Counted from the stretch's first letter, positions 8,907-18,328 are shown. The stretch is DNA of 58,957 nt from Trichomonas tenax (GCA_023091735.1 JALKBU010000225.1:1-58957); one strand, 5' to 3'. Program-made: numbers and translations. Notes: generated by a model from the letters alone, not told the origin.

Positions 8907-9872
8907 AACAATTGCCATACTATGTAATTTTGAATTCTAAAGAATTTTTAAACAATTATTCAACGGATAAATGTACTGACACGCGGCTTAAGGAGCCGCT
9001 ATGGCCAAATATAGGCTCTCAAAATATTCTATGAGATTATCTAAAAAACGTATTTCACACAATTTGATGCTTTTCAAGATAGAGAGATCCAGATTGACAA
9101 TGATATTCGATTCTTTGCACATAGCATATTAGAGGAGATTCATTATTATCTCTCTCTTAAAAATCAATCAAAACTTAAAAATCATGGACTTTGAAAAAGA
9201 AATGTGATTTTTTCAAAAAAACACGAGTGATGTGAAAATCAGGACCCTTTTTCTTGCATTAATTCATTTGCAAATCATCACTTAGCAGTATTTTGGTAAT
9301 AAATTTGTAAAATACTAACAGGGAGGAAAAAATTTAAAAAAAAAATCAGCAAAATTTGCATATTTCTCGATTTCAAGGTATAATTTGCATTATTTTTAGT
9401 ACTGAGATCGCTGTAATGCCAAAATAAATTGAAAATACATGTTTTTGAAGATGATCTCATACAAATATGAATTTCACAATAAAACATTGATATATGAATA
9501 TTAAGCATAAAAATAAATTAATTATTACTCAAAAATTCCTTGATTTTTGAAAAACATATGAAAGCTTTAGGGCATTTACACGAAATAACGCAAGGGGAGA
9601 CAGTTATGCTATCAATTCACGCGGATGAAAGCCTAGAACCAATGTAGAGCTATCCATAAATTTAGGTGTTTATAATTCGTGTTATTTATGGATACCAAAC
9701 ACCTAATTGAAATAACATAGCTATCATAGGCTATAGTAACTGTTTAATGCATCAAACAAATTGAACGCGAAGAAACAGTTTATAAAAATAATATTTGATA
9801 ATCAAATTATAAAATTGAAAAATGTTCATTTAACTCAAATACAACATTATTTTTACATTAGGAATTACAGAA
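8907..9872. other. Intergenic, no gene seen
   Basis: AT-rich DNA between the TIR element and the 3' end of the coiled-coil gene. A small hairpin, GCGGCT-TAAGG-AGCCGC, lies at about 8983-8999. Frames longer than 60 codons here lack coding character. Confidence 0.45.
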
Positions 9873-12245
9873 TTATTTCAATTCATTCTGAACAATAGAA
9901 GATAATCTCATCGAATTTCCAGGACTAACTTGGTTGCTCGGTGGCTTGCTATTTGGTTTGCTATCAGCTTCTTGTGGAGGCTGTGCATCGCCGTCTGCCT
10001 TGTCCTTAATGACTTCCGATAACTTTGGAGTTTCCTCTTGTTTAGGAGGCTCTTCTTGTTTTGGTGGCTCCTCGTTAGCGTTATTATCATTATCTAATTC
10101 ATCATCAACTCTGTCTTTAATGACTTCTGATAACTTTGGAGTTTCATCTTCGTTGTTATCAGCATTGTCATTATAATTATCAGTCTGATCTTCATTGTTT
10201 GCGCTCTTTGTTGGCTTGCTTGTGTTACGAGGCTTTGGAGAATTTCCGCCTGTGTACTCTATTGTTCCATTGTCTGACCTTGGTATCTTCTTCGCCTTTG
10301 AGTCCGCGACCTTCTTCCTGAGGTCTTCTATGTCGATATCGAATCTCTTTGCGAGTCCGTCGACATCGATCTTTCCGCCCTTTCTCATCATGTCTGCGAA
10401 CTCCTGGCGAACAGACTCCTTCTTGAGCTCGAGAGTAGTTGCTGCTCTCTTCCTGCGATCTGCAGTCTCTCTGATCTGTTGCACGTAGACGTCGGCTCTC
10501 TCCTGTCTGAACTTGTTGAGCTCCTCCATCTCCATGTTCTGGTTGATCTTCGCCTGCGCAAGTCTCTCTGCGTTCTCATCCCTGATTCTGTCCTTGAGCT
10601 TCCTGAGAGCTGCCTGTTGTCTGATATACTCTTCGTGGAGTTCCTTCGATTCCTCGACTCTCTTCTGATCGCTCTCCCACTCCTCCATGATCTTCTCTGT
10701 GCGCTGTCTCTCTTTCTCTTCTCTTTCTGCGTTCTGAGCGGCAATTTTCTCTGCTTTCTCCTTCTCGATGATTCTCATATTCTTTATCTTGTCGAGCTTC
10801 TTCTGGAGAATTGCGTTCCTCCTCTCCTCGGCCTTGTTGTCGACGTTCACGAGCTTCTCGATTCTCTGGCTGCGTGCCTGCTGGACTTTCTCTGCAGCAG
10901 CAATGTGCCTTGAAACGAGCATCTGTGACCTTGCACGGCTCTGCGCTGATCTTTCCTGGAGTGCTTGTTTCGTCTTTTCGACTCTCTGGACACTCTCCTG
11001 GTCCTTGCGCTCCATTTCCTTGCATTTCTTCTCGAACTGCTCCTGCTGGGCCTTCAAGGAAGCCTCGAATCTCTGACGCTGGGCATTGAAAGCAGCAGCA
11101 TTCTTCTCCCTTATCTGCTGAAGCTGCTCTTTGCGCTTCTGCTCGAGATACAATTCGCGCTTAACTTGTTCGCGCTGTTTCTCGATGACCTTCTGACGGT
11201 CTTCTTCGAACTTCTTCTCGAGCATTTCTCTCTGATGGATTGCACGCATCTGGCGCTGCTTCTCTGCTTCTGCGAGTGCACGCATTTGTTTCTCCTTCTT
11301 CTCGTGGATCATTCTCTGATTGCGAGCGAATTCTTCCTCCTGTTGACGCTTCAGTTCGAGAAGCTTCTGTTCTCTTTCTTGGATCTTCTGAAGGAGCTGG
11401 TTTTCTTTCTGCCTTCTCTTCTCCTGGTCCGCTCCATTCTTCTTGCGGTTCTCTTCTTCTATCTCCGCAGCACGCTGTTCTCTGCGTGTTTGAAGTTCCG
11501 CTTCTTCTTGAAGTGTCTGTTCTCTAACAAGCTCGCTGACAATGAGCTGAACGATCTCACGCTTCTGGAGGGTCTCGATACGCTTGAATTCCTGACGAGC
11601 GATCTCTTCCTGTTGCTTCGCGAGTTGTTCACGACGTGTTGATGTTGGCTCGTTTTCTTTATCCGATTTTTCTTGCTTCTTCTCGAAGAATCTCTCACGT
11701 TCGTCTTTGACGCACTGAATCAAGTGCTGGCGACGATTTTCAAGCACAGAACGCGCTTTTTCCATGACATCTGGAAATTGCGAGTAATCTTTGAGATCTG
11801 CATCTGTAATTTTCTTGACATGCTTTGGCTCGATGGCGAGCTTCGTCATAGAAGCGATTGTTGCCTCTTCTGTGAAGTTTGGAACATCATCTCCACATTC
11901 TTCTTCAAAGTTCATAATGCTTATCTCGCCTTTAGCCATTGAGGTGTATGTTTTGTTATCCTGGCTCCTGGCAGAATTGCCTGTCGATGATTGGGACTTA
12001 TTTGTATTTTTCTTTGCGGGCTGACTAAACATTGCATTCACGGGCTCCACGATTACAGTTTGCTTTACTGATTGTGTTTCTTCGTCTTTCGCGTTTTCTT
12101 GATTCTCGTTATTTTCTTGTTGCTCGTTTTCAGGCTCTTTGGACTCCTGATTTTCGGCTGGTTGTTCGCTGCCGCCTTCGTTTGCTGCCTTCACGTTATC
12201 GCCTGGGTTTGTAAGGAAGACTTCCTTTTCTGCTTCGCCCTCCAT
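9873..12245 (-). CDS. Large charged coiled-coil protein (cytoskeletal type)
   Basis: A 790-aa protein. The N-terminal 120 residues are acidic and low complexity (Q/E/N). Residues about 145-640 are an almost unbroken E/K/R/Q-rich helix with heptads. The C-terminus is disordered and carries a near-repeat, KLSEVIKDRVDDE and KLSEVIKDKADGD, around PPKQEEPPKQEE. This composition is typical of cytoskeletal or centrosomal coiled coils and says little about function. The coding region is noticeably richer in C-ending codons than flanking DNA, suggesting high expression. The start ATG at 12243-12245 is the only plausible one. Orthology cannot be assigned from coiled coil alone. Confidence 0.8.
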   Translation of the reverse strand: MEGEAEKEVFLTNPGDNVKAANEGGSEQPAENQESKEPENEQQENNENQENAKDEETQSVKQTVIVEPVNAMFSQPAKKNTNKSQSSTGNSARSQDNKTYTSMAKGEISIMNFEEECGDDVPNFTEEATIASMTKLAIEPKHVKKITDADLKDYSQFPDVMEKARSVLENRRQHLIQCVKDERERFFEKKQEKSDKENEPTSTRREQLAKQQEEIARQEFKRIETLQKREIVQLIVSELVREQTLQEEAELQTRREQRAAEIEEENRKKNGADQEKRRQKENQLLQKIQEREQKLLELKRQQEEEFARNQRMIHEKKEKQMRALAEAEKQRQMRAIHQREMLEKKFEEDRQKVIEKQREQVKRELYLEQKRKEQLQQIREKNAAAFNAQRQRFEASLKAQQEQFEKKCKEMERKDQESVQRVEKTKQALQERSAQSRARSQMLVSRHIAAAEKVQQARSQRIEKLVNVDNKAEERRNAILQKKLDKIKNMRIIEKEKAEKIAAQNAEREEKERQRTEKIMEEWESDQKRVEESKELHEEYIRQQAALRKLKDRIRDENAERLAQAKINQNMEMEELNKFRQERADVYVQQIRETADRRKRAATTLELKKESVRQEFADMMRKGGKIDVDGLAKRFDIDIEDLRKKVADSKAKKIPRSDNGTIEYTGGNSPKPRNTSKPTKSANNEDQTDNYNDNADNNEDETPKLSEVIKDRVDDELDNDNNANEEPPKQEEPPKQEETPKLSEVIKDKADGDAQPPQEADSKPNSKPPSNQVSPGNSMRLSSIVQNELK

Positions 12246-12457
12246 TTTTAAAAAAAAAACGTATGAAAAGTGATGTTTTGGGTGTCAACGAGTCAAGTTG
12301 TAAAGTGTCAGTTTGTCCGATTTTCTGCATTGAAAAATAGTCAAAAAAACGATAAAAAAGTTATTTTGTCAAGTAAAATAATATTTGCCAAATAAAAAAA
12401 TTGTTGTCAGATTCTAAATTAGAGGGGGGAGAATTCAAATTTGAAATCTAAAAAAGC

Positions 12458-12543
12458 GTGCTTTTCGTTCATTTCTGCTGCTGTGTGCAACTACGCCACA
12501 CTATGTGGCTGCGTACAGCAGAAAACATGTAGGAAAAGCACTT
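12458..12543 (+). repeat. Hairpin A1 of the array
   Basis: The 5' arm GTGCTTTTCGTTCATTTCTG continues CTGCTGTGTGC; the 3' arm ends ACAGCAGAAAACATG then GGAAAAGCAC. The stem is about 35 bp, imperfect, around a short loop. Confidence 0.75.
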
Positions 12544-12584
12544 TTTCGAAGTCGATTGAAAATCGAAGTTATTTCGACGCAGAC

Positions 12585-12673
12585 CGAGATCCCTCGTTTC
12601 TTTAGCAAGAAAATCCCTAGCATCACATGAAGCAAAGGCAATCACCTGCTTAAGAAGCAAGGGATCGCGTGTT
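12585..12673 (+). repeat. Hairpin B' of the array (diverged B)
   Basis: GATCCCTCGTTTCTTTAGCA (5' arm) pairs with TGCTTAAGAAGCAAGGGATC (3' arm). Relative to B1 and B2 the outer stem GTTTTT/AAAAAC is replaced by GATCCC/GGGATC, so pairing is kept. Confidence 0.7.
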
Positions 12674-12710
12674 TTTTTGCCGAGATAGCTTCGATTCACA
12701 AAAATATTTT

Positions 12711-12790
12711 GCTATTTGGCCATCTTTGATACTATGTGCATCAACTACACATATGATAGCTGTACACAGTATCAAAGATGTCCAAAAAGC
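12711..12790 (+). repeat. Hairpin C at the A position (diverged A)
   Basis: CCATCTTTGATACTATGTGC pairs with the downstream arm GTACACAGTATCAAAGATG. It sits 253 bp after A1 and 244 bp before A2. Both arms differ from A but still complement each other. Confidence 0.75.
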
Positions 12791-12836
12791 AGGGCTTAAA
12801 AAAAATTAAATCGACGTAATTTCGACAAAGGCTGAT

Positions 12837-12913
12837 GTTTTTCGCTTTTTAAGCTAGTGACTCCTTAGGGCTACATAGATCCCATATATTCACCAGCTAA
12901 AGAAGTGAAAAAC
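12837..12913 (+). repeat. Hairpin B1 of the array
   Basis: GTTTTTCGCTTTTTAAGCTA (5' arm, 12837 on) and TAGT-like partner CAGCTAAAGAAGTGAAAAAC (3' arm, to 12913), with a loop of about 29 nt. Confidence 0.75.
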
Positions 12914-12954
12914 ACGGTTTTATTATCGATTTAGAAATAGAAATAAAAATAAAT

Positions 12955-13040
12955 GCGCTTTTCATTCATTTTTGCTGCTGCTTGCAACTGCTCCACACAT
13001 CATGGCTGGGTGTAGCAGCAAAAATGGACGAAAAGCACGC
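12955..13040 (+). repeat. Hairpin A2 of the array
   Basis: GCGCTTTTCATTCATTTTTG at the 5' end pairs with AAAAATGGACGAAAAGCACG at the 3' end. The middle, GCTGCTGC and GTAGCAGC, extends the stem. Confidence 0.8.
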
Positions 13041-13075
13041 TTTTTTTATTTGCAATTAAATGCGAGGACAAAGCT

Positions 13076-13156
13076 ATGTTTTTCGCTTCTTTAGCTGGTA
13101 AATGTCTGGGATCTATGAATTCCTAAGGCATCACCAGCTAAAGAAGCGAAAAACAT
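13076..13156 (+). repeat. Hairpin B2 of the array, perfect 24-bp stem
   Basis: 13076-13099 and 13133-13156 are exact reverse complements over 24 bases (core CGCTTCTTTAGCTGGT / ACCAGCTAAAGAAGCG), with a 33-nt loop. Confidence 0.9.
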
Positions 13157-13200
13157 CAGCTTTCTTCGAAAATACTTTGATGCACAACTTTCTTCTTGAA

Positions 13201-13276
13201 AGTGCTTTTCATCCATTTCTACTGCCATGCAGTATTGTATAGTTGCATGCCGCAGCAAAAACGGACCAAAAACACC
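13201..13276 (+). repeat. Hairpin A3 of the array
   Basis: AGTGCTTTTCATCCATTTCT pairs with the 3' arm around GCAGCAAAAACGGACCAAAA; the inner part GCCATGCA/GCATGC also pairs. It is 246 bp after A2. Confidence 0.7.
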
Positions 13277-13461
13277 TATATAATGTAATTTATTTCTCTC
13301 ACATCAAATTCAAATAGATATTCACCCTTTATTAATTTTTTTGACATTTTTTCATTTTACATCATATGTTACCTTTTAAAAATCTGATAATCTGACACTT
13401 TACAACGTGACTCATTGACACGCAAAACACCGATTCATCTGCAAGAACATATGATTCGTAC

Positions 13462-13677
13462 ATGAAACCATATGAACGATCTCTTCGGTCCATGAATTCT
13501 CCTGAGGAGCAATTTCCAATCACTACTGAAAAAGTCATGATATTTTTGGAGTTATATCGGAGAACTCATTGTAAGACATCTTACTGTCATCTCAAAGATC
13601 TTCGAAGCGCAATCAGAAATTATCTAAAAGTTAAAAATTTACCAGATTGCACTAGAACCGAAAATTTTGATGCATGA
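13462..13677 (+). CDS. Small hypothetical protein, possibly a recombinase N-terminal fragment
   Basis: Located just outside the right TIR. The first ATG of this frame gives at most 71 aa, with a helical stretch KVMIFLELYRRTH and DLRSAIRNYLKVKNLPD. That helix-rich layout is reminiscent of the SAM-like DNA-binding domain of tyrosine recombinases, but no catalytic residues follow. After the stop another frame continues for about 40 codons (MFGKKNENYICAQRVHGSSC), so a frameshifted gene is possible. Weak evidence. Confidence 0.3.
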   Translation: MKPYERSLRSMNSPEEQFPITTEKVMIFLELYRRTHCKTSYCHLKDLRSAIRNYLKVKNLPDCTRTENFDA

Positions 13678-14590
13678 AATGTTTGGCAAGAAAAATGAAA
13701 ACTACATATGCGCCCAACGCGTTCATGGTTCAAGCTGCACATCGAATTACAAGAGTAATTTAAAAGTTTTATTTTTAAATAAAATTTTTGTAAAGTGTTC
13801 AATTTGTGGATAAACTCAAAATTGACATTTCACGAATTTAGTGTTAACTGTCTTTCCTCATTTAAGCACAAATGTGATAGATATCAAATATCTTCTTATA
13901 GGATAAGCTAATTTATATCACAAAAGGTCTTTAATTTAAAAAATTATCACAATTTGGTAATTAGATCATCATTTTACTTGTGTTCATCTGCGATAGTAAG
14001 GCTATCATACAGTAAGTATTTCAAGACAAAATAAGAGCTTTTTGAGGAAAGGAAAAATTTAATATTCACGTATTCCAATGCACTTCCCTTCTCTTCAGTT
14101 CTATTCACTTTGCAGACCTTATGCAGAACGAATTTAAATCATAATACCATGAGTCCAATTAAACTCGTCACTTTTTGTTTTCAAACCTTTAAAAGTTTTT
14201 CGTCCTCCACGAAAAGTTTACATCAATAACGTATATTTTCGAACATCCCTAATATGGGCATGCTAAACCTAGAATTATGAGTATTTTTAAAATAATATTT
14301 TGATATTTTCCCAAACAAGAGATACCATATAAGCCTAACAAGAAATTTTAAGTTAACCACTTGTTTTGAGTTAATTAGTGAATTCGATATTTTTAATATT
14401 TTATTTCAAACATTATAAAGTGAAAGGTGCTAAATATAAAAATGTGTTTATGATTGTGTTTTAAATTCCAATATGTTTAGACTTTTTACATGGAAAATGT
14501 TTTTCTATATATAGATAGTGGTTTCTTCTAACGGAGTTTCATCTAATGAGTAACTTTCCTTGATTAGAATATAAGTTTTTATTATAAGAT
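13678..14590. other. Intergenic, no gene seen
   Basis: AT-rich. It contains only short chance frames apart from the about 40-codon continuation at 13677-13808 noted under the preceding gene. Confidence 0.4.
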
Positions 14591-15973
14591 TTATTCTGTA
14601 TCCGAGCTGTTTTCGGCACCTGGTCCAAACAAGTCCAAAAGACCATTCTTATAGTTCTGCTCCTCCTGTTCGTTCGATTGTTCCTTCTGCTTCGTTGGAG
14701 TTCTTCTTGGAGCGTGAACAAGCTGCTGGAAAGCAGACTGTGGTTCCTTAAGTATAGCAACAGGAGTATCTTCAATAACTCTTTTATTTGCTAATTCACT
14801 AATTTTAACATCGATATCTTCGATCCACTTTTTCATTGTCGCAACTCTTGAAGATGATTCTGTATCGCTGTCATCATTCAAGTCATCTTCATCGCCAAGT
14901 TTTCTGATTTGATCCAATAATTGATTTTTAAATCCTGGTAAATTCTGTAAATTGCCATTCATAGCCAAGTTGTATATTCTTTCTACGTCGCTAAATGTTT
15001 CTGTGTGTGAAACTTTCTGTTTAACTTCGATGTTATTCTTTAAGAATTTAATGCCGCGCTTAATTTTGTCTGCCATACCTGATAAATCATGGTGAATTTG
15101 GTCGTATAATGAGTGTGGGATCTTTTCATCGAGAACATTGTGTGGTTCTGTGCTTTCGTAACCATCTTTGATGACATCGTAGCAAAAGACGTTATAATCA
15201 TTGCTCTTATCAGTATGCTTGAGATAGCCAATAGAAGTGTGATCATCCTTGCGATAATGAATGAAAATAATAACGTCCTTCTTAATTTTGTTCTTGTAAT
15301 CGCTGAGAATTGGTCGAAGCCTTGATCCAGAAATTGTAGCGTTGAGTAATTCATTGTAAGTGATCGTTTTTTCTGAAGCAGACTTTGCAGGCGCGCTATG
15401 TTCTTTCTTTATTGGCTTTTTCTCTTCCTCTGATTCGACAGCCGAAGACACTGTTTCGGAGTCCATCGATACGTCTTCTGAATCAGAGTCACTTGAGCCA
15501 ATAGCCATATCGCCTGAATCTGAATCAAACGAGTCACTTGAGTCATCGCTGAACTGCATTTGCTTTGGAGCAGGTTTAGTAGGTGTCTTTGGCTTAGCTG
15601 GAGATGCTTTAGGCTTTGGTGCTTTTGTATATAAGTGCTTGAATTTTTCTTTGTGTTCCTTATACATTTCATCGTATATCTTCTGGAGTTTGTCACGACG
15701 CTCTTCTCTAATGAATAATTCTTCTTCTCTATAAAATGAAGGCAACTCATTAAGAGCCTTTTCGTCCTCCTCGTCGTGAAAATAATCTTCGTCATAGCCA
15801 TCATCGTATTTTGGAAACACCTCTTCCTTGTCTAGAGCGTCTTTCCACAACTTAAATAAATTATTGTTCTCCAACTCGGCCGTCTTCACTCTATAAATGC
15901 CCTTGACGTCGACGTCTTCCTCTAGGTCGACTTGCTTCTTGACACTTTCGATCGAGATTTTCTCTGAAGACAT
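14591..15973 (-). CDS. RTF1: Rtf1-like Plus-3 domain protein (Paf1 complex)
   Basis: A 460-aa protein. Residues about 55-110 read YDDGYDEDYFHDEEDE followed by REEELFIREERRDKLQK, the hallmark acidic block and ER-rich helix just N-terminal to the Plus-3 domain of Rtf1. A serine/aspartate-rich linker follows. Residues about 205-310 (TYNELLNATISGSRLRPIL onward) fit the Plus-3 fold, with the SRSRLE-like signature. The C-terminal third is helical and acidic. Rtf1 is known to bind Spt5 within the Paf1 complex and to promote H2B ubiquitylation during elongation. The ATG at 15971-15973 follows GCTCAACAAAATTTCCATA, an Initiator-like context. Family call is confident, orthology good. Confidence 0.8.
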   Translation of the reverse strand: MSSEKISIESVKKQVDLEEDVDVKGIYRVKTAELENNNLFKLWKDALDKEEVFPKYDDGYDEDYFHDEEDEKALNELPSFYREEELFIREERRDKLQKIYDEMYKEHKEKFKHLYTKAPKPKASPAKPKTPTKPAPKQMQFSDDSSDSFDSDSGDMAIGSSDSDSEDVSMDSETVSSAVESEEEKKPIKKEHSAPAKSASEKTITYNELLNATISGSRLRPILSDYKNKIKKDVIIFIHYRKDDHTSIGYLKHTDKSNDYNVFCYDVIKDGYESTEPHNVLDEKIPHSLYDQIHHDLSGMADKIKRGIKFLKNNIEVKQKVSHTETFSDVERIYNLAMNGNLQNLPGFKNQLLDQIRKLGDEDDLNDDSDTESSSRVATMKKWIEDIDVKISELANKRVIEDTPVAILKEPQSAFQQLVHAPRRTPTKQKEQSNEQEEQNYKNGLLDLFGPGAENSSDTE

Positions 15974-16782
15974 TATGGAAATTTTGTTGAGCTACAAAAA
16001 AACGATAGGAATTATAAAAAATAGAAATCAAATATTTTCAGAGATTTGGTGTTTCTATATGATAAATATGCTATGGTTTTAATATTTCTCGATTTTATAA
16101 TGATTCCTAATTCTCAAAAATTAATACGAAAACAATACCTGATCTTTTGTGTATATAACATAGGGTTAAATGCAGTTTCAAATCCTAAATGTGGCGACTT
16201 TAAAAAGAATTTTCTAATTTTTGATATTGAAATATTGCATTTGAGAAGTAATGTATATCAGAGAATAGTTTTCTATATCTATTCATGGCTAAATGAACTC
16301 TCTAACAATGGATCAGACACATTTATATATTTCAATTCTCCAAAAACAATGAAACAACATAACTTTATATAAATGAAATGATTTCCATCATAATGTATTA
16401 GAGTTATGCAATATTATTATTGGTTAAACTCCATTTATTTTTAAATAATATGGCAACGTTAAATTGGAATTGAATGAAATTGATAAATTTTGGATTTGTT
16501 AATAAATTTGATAGCTGTATGTGTATGTATACTTTTTTGGAGTAAAATCAATAAAATATGATAACATTGAAGATATTTCGATGTTTGAAATGTCTTTATA
16601 AAGCCTACTTGAAAATTAAATAGTAAAATATCTATTTGTAATCAAAACATCTAATAAAATCTGGATTGGCTTGAATTATAGAAAATTATATATTTTCGAA
16701 AAGAAACAAACATTTTATTTATGTAAAACATCAGAGCCTGGCTAAGCGATGAAAAATCGAAGATTTAAAAAGCTCCAATTAA
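15974..16782. other. Intergenic, no gene supported
   Basis: AT-rich. A plus-strand frame at 16046-16372 (hydrophobic, no motif) has no Initiator and a composition like the flanking DNA, so it is not called. Confidence 0.45.
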
Positions 16783-16929
16783 CTACATATTGACGAAATC
16801 TTCATTTTTCGCTGTTTCTATCAGTTTCTTATCTTTCGACGAGAAATAACCGATGACGCCGAGCGCTATAATCATAACGAGACCAATAAGAAGAATTATC
16901 GCCACTAAATTAACAGGATCAAGAGCCAT
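16783..16929 (-). CDS. 48-aa single-pass membrane peptide
   Basis: From ATG 16927-16929 the minus strand encodes MALDPVNLVAIILLIGLVMI, continuing as IALGVIGYF and a basic/acidic tail SSKDKKLIETAKNEDFVNM before TAG. One clear membrane helix is followed by a short cytosolic tail. The ATG is preceded by GTTCAAAAATAAATG, an Initiator-like TCA 8 nt upstream, and codons include many C/G-ending ones (GCG, CTC, GTC), unlike the surrounding AT-rich DNA. Function unknown; it may be a small subunit of a membrane complex. Confidence 0.65.
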   Translation of the reverse strand: MALDPVNLVAIILLIGLVMIIALGVIGYFSSKDKKLIETAKNEDFVNM

Positions 16930-17078
16930 TTATTTTTGAACGATAAAAGTGGTTTTCTCTTTTATTTTATTTTAGTGATATTTGGTGTCTTTGTGTGATA
17001 TAAATAAGAGATAAATGAAAATCAATAAAAAACATTTTAAAATTGCATGAAAAATACATGATAATCAAACATCTTGTG

Positions 17079-18062
17079 TTAGTGGATTAATGAGAAGTCC
17101 ATGGACATTGTCCTGATGATACGTAGAAAGTCAATATTGTTAGATAATATTATATTCTCGAGTAATGTCGAGAATGCTGAATAAACAACTATTGTAGTTC
17201 TCTTTGGCATGTAGTTTATTGGCTGTTTGCACAAGTCATTGATCGATTGGAACAACTGGGACCTGACATTTGAATCAATATCATCTGGGAAAGAAAGAAG
17301 CTTGTCATATGCTTCAATGTTGGGATTATGTTTTGAGGCTAGATGTCCTTTTATGCCAGATTGATATAATATCTTGCATATCACTTTGTAAGCAAATTCG
17401 GGATTATACTTTGTGGAAAACTCGTGATAGATGATGAAAAGTGCCATATGAGTGTGGCAGCTTACACTGATCTTTGAAAACTTGTCAATATAAAACTGAA
17501 TTGGATCTCCTTCAATATTGTCAAATGAACTCAAGAAATTCTTAAATTGGTCATCAACTCTTAGATAAACTTCGATAACTTTGAATATAAAACACTTCGA
17601 ATCAAGCTCTGTTTCAACTTTATCACTTTGATCGAAATAATGTTTGTGAACATTAGTAAATATGTAATCAAAGTTCGATAGAGAAGCAATACACCATAAG
17701 TTCATAATGTCTATTGACAAAAATCGATGTGGTAACATTGAGTAAAAAATTAAGAACATTTTGTTAAAGATTACTTTCGAGAAGAATCCTGCTGAGAGAT
17801 TTGTGTTCGGTGGCATCTTTCCATTTGCCAAATATGATAAAAAGAATGGTTCGAGAGTATTTTGGTAGACTTTGTTCAAAACAAGATCAAAAAGTTCACG
17901 TTTAACGTCAAGTATGAATTTCCTTTGCTCTTCTCCGATCATAATGTAAAATCGTTTTTGATCAAAATAATATTGCGCATTATCAGGCAGTACTTCTATT
18001 TCTTTAGCGTCTTCGCTCACCAGAACCGTATTGCGGGAGAATATAAGATGAAGTTTTTTCAT
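17079..18062 (-). CDS. Hypothetical protein, about 327 aa, helical
   Basis: The frame from ATG 18060-18062 (MKKLHLIFSRNTVLVSEDAK) is preferred. It follows AATCAAAAAAGAAAAA, an Initiator-like site, and the longer version would need TTG. The N-terminal 60 residues look beta-rich (a small ubiquitin- or PH-like segment is possible); the rest is alpha-helical with aromatic residues and no membrane helix. Related expanded families of this style (short N-terminal domain plus helical repeat) are common in trichomonads, but no named domain is recognisable. It begins 50 bp after the stop of the upstream same-strand gene. Confidence 0.6.
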   Translation of the reverse strand: MKKLHLIFSRNTVLVSEDAKEIEVLPDNAQYYFDQKRFYIMIGEEQRKFILDVKRELFDLVLNKVYQNTLEPFFLSYLANGKMPPNTNLSAGFFSKVIFNKMFLIFYSMLPHRFLSIDIMNLWCIASLSNFDYIFTNVHKHYFDQSDKVETELDSKCFIFKVIEVYLRVDDQFKNFLSSFDNIEGDPIQFYIDKFSKISVSCHTHMALFIIYHEFSTKYNPEFAYKVICKILYQSGIKGHLASKHNPNIEAYDKLLSFPDDIDSNVRSQLFQSINDLCKQPINYMPKRTTIVVYSAFSTLLENIILSNNIDFLRIIRTMSMDFSLIH

Positions 18063-18112
18063 TTTTTCTTTTTTGATTCTGTTTTTAATAACGCATATAA
18101 AACTTGGCAAGT

Positions 18113-18328
18113 TTATGGAATAGGCATCATTCCACGTGAACTATTGGTTTTACCCTTCATATCAGACTTCGATTCCTTCAAACTCTTTGATATCGAAGGA
18201 CCTGAAGGCGACCTTATCGAATTCATGATTTCACTCTGCTTCTCGTAAGAGATGTGTATCGTGGACTTCATTACGCTGCTCAGCGATGAGACACACGAAA
18301 GCAAAGTGGCGTCGCTGTTTAAAAGCAT
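18113..18328 (-). CDS. 71-aa serine/lysine-rich small protein
   Basis: ATG at 18326-18328 is directly preceded by TTATCATTTTTTG, which matches the trichomonad Initiator consensus TCA-Y-T-W-Y. The protein (MLLNSDATLLSCVSSLSSVM onward) has a short helical N-terminus and a serine/proline/lysine-rich C-terminus ending GMMPIP. Codons in the second half are rich in G/C at third positions. It lies head-to-tail with the 17079-18062 gene. A 128-codon antisense frame also exists, so the coding strand is a judgement based on the Initiator. Function unknown. Confidence 0.5.
   Translation of the reverse strand: MLLNSDATLLSCVSSLSSVMKSTIHISYEKQSEIMNSIRSPSGPSISKSLKESKSDMKGKTNSSRGMMPIP

Larger units (their letters stand above)
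12272..13432. mobile_element. TIR-flanked element made of tandem hairpin units
   Basis: The left TIR at about 12272-12314 (GATGTTTTGGGTGTCAACGA then TTGTAAAGTGTCAG) matches the reverse complement of 13389-13432 (CTGACACTTTACAACGTGAC then ATTGACACGCAAAACACC) over about 40 bp. The interior is a tandem array of about 245-bp units. A related right end with hairpins is found at 28737-29090, showing that the sequence is dispersed. No transposase is present. The left TIR lies immediately upstream of the coiled-coil gene start. Confidence 0.65.

Noticed and set aside
8983..8999. GCGGCT-TAAGG-AGCCGC hairpin as another double-hairpin element
   Set aside because: Single hairpin with a 5-nt loop, not the paired 3-nt-loop design.
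10195..11642. Long plus-strand frames opposite the coiled-coil gene
   Set aside because: Leucine/serine-rich antisense shadows created by the E/K-rich coding strand.
12469..12699. Minus-strand 76-codon frame across hairpins
   Set aside because: Falls wholly within the hairpin array and is explained by its repeats.
16046..16372. 108-codon plus-strand frame
   Set aside because: AT-driven hydrophobic composition, no Initiator, no motif.
17075..17095. CACTAACACAAG on the minus strand, similar to a trichomonad intron acceptor
   Set aside because: It overlaps the stop codon of the 17079 gene; no donor fits and nothing conserved follows.
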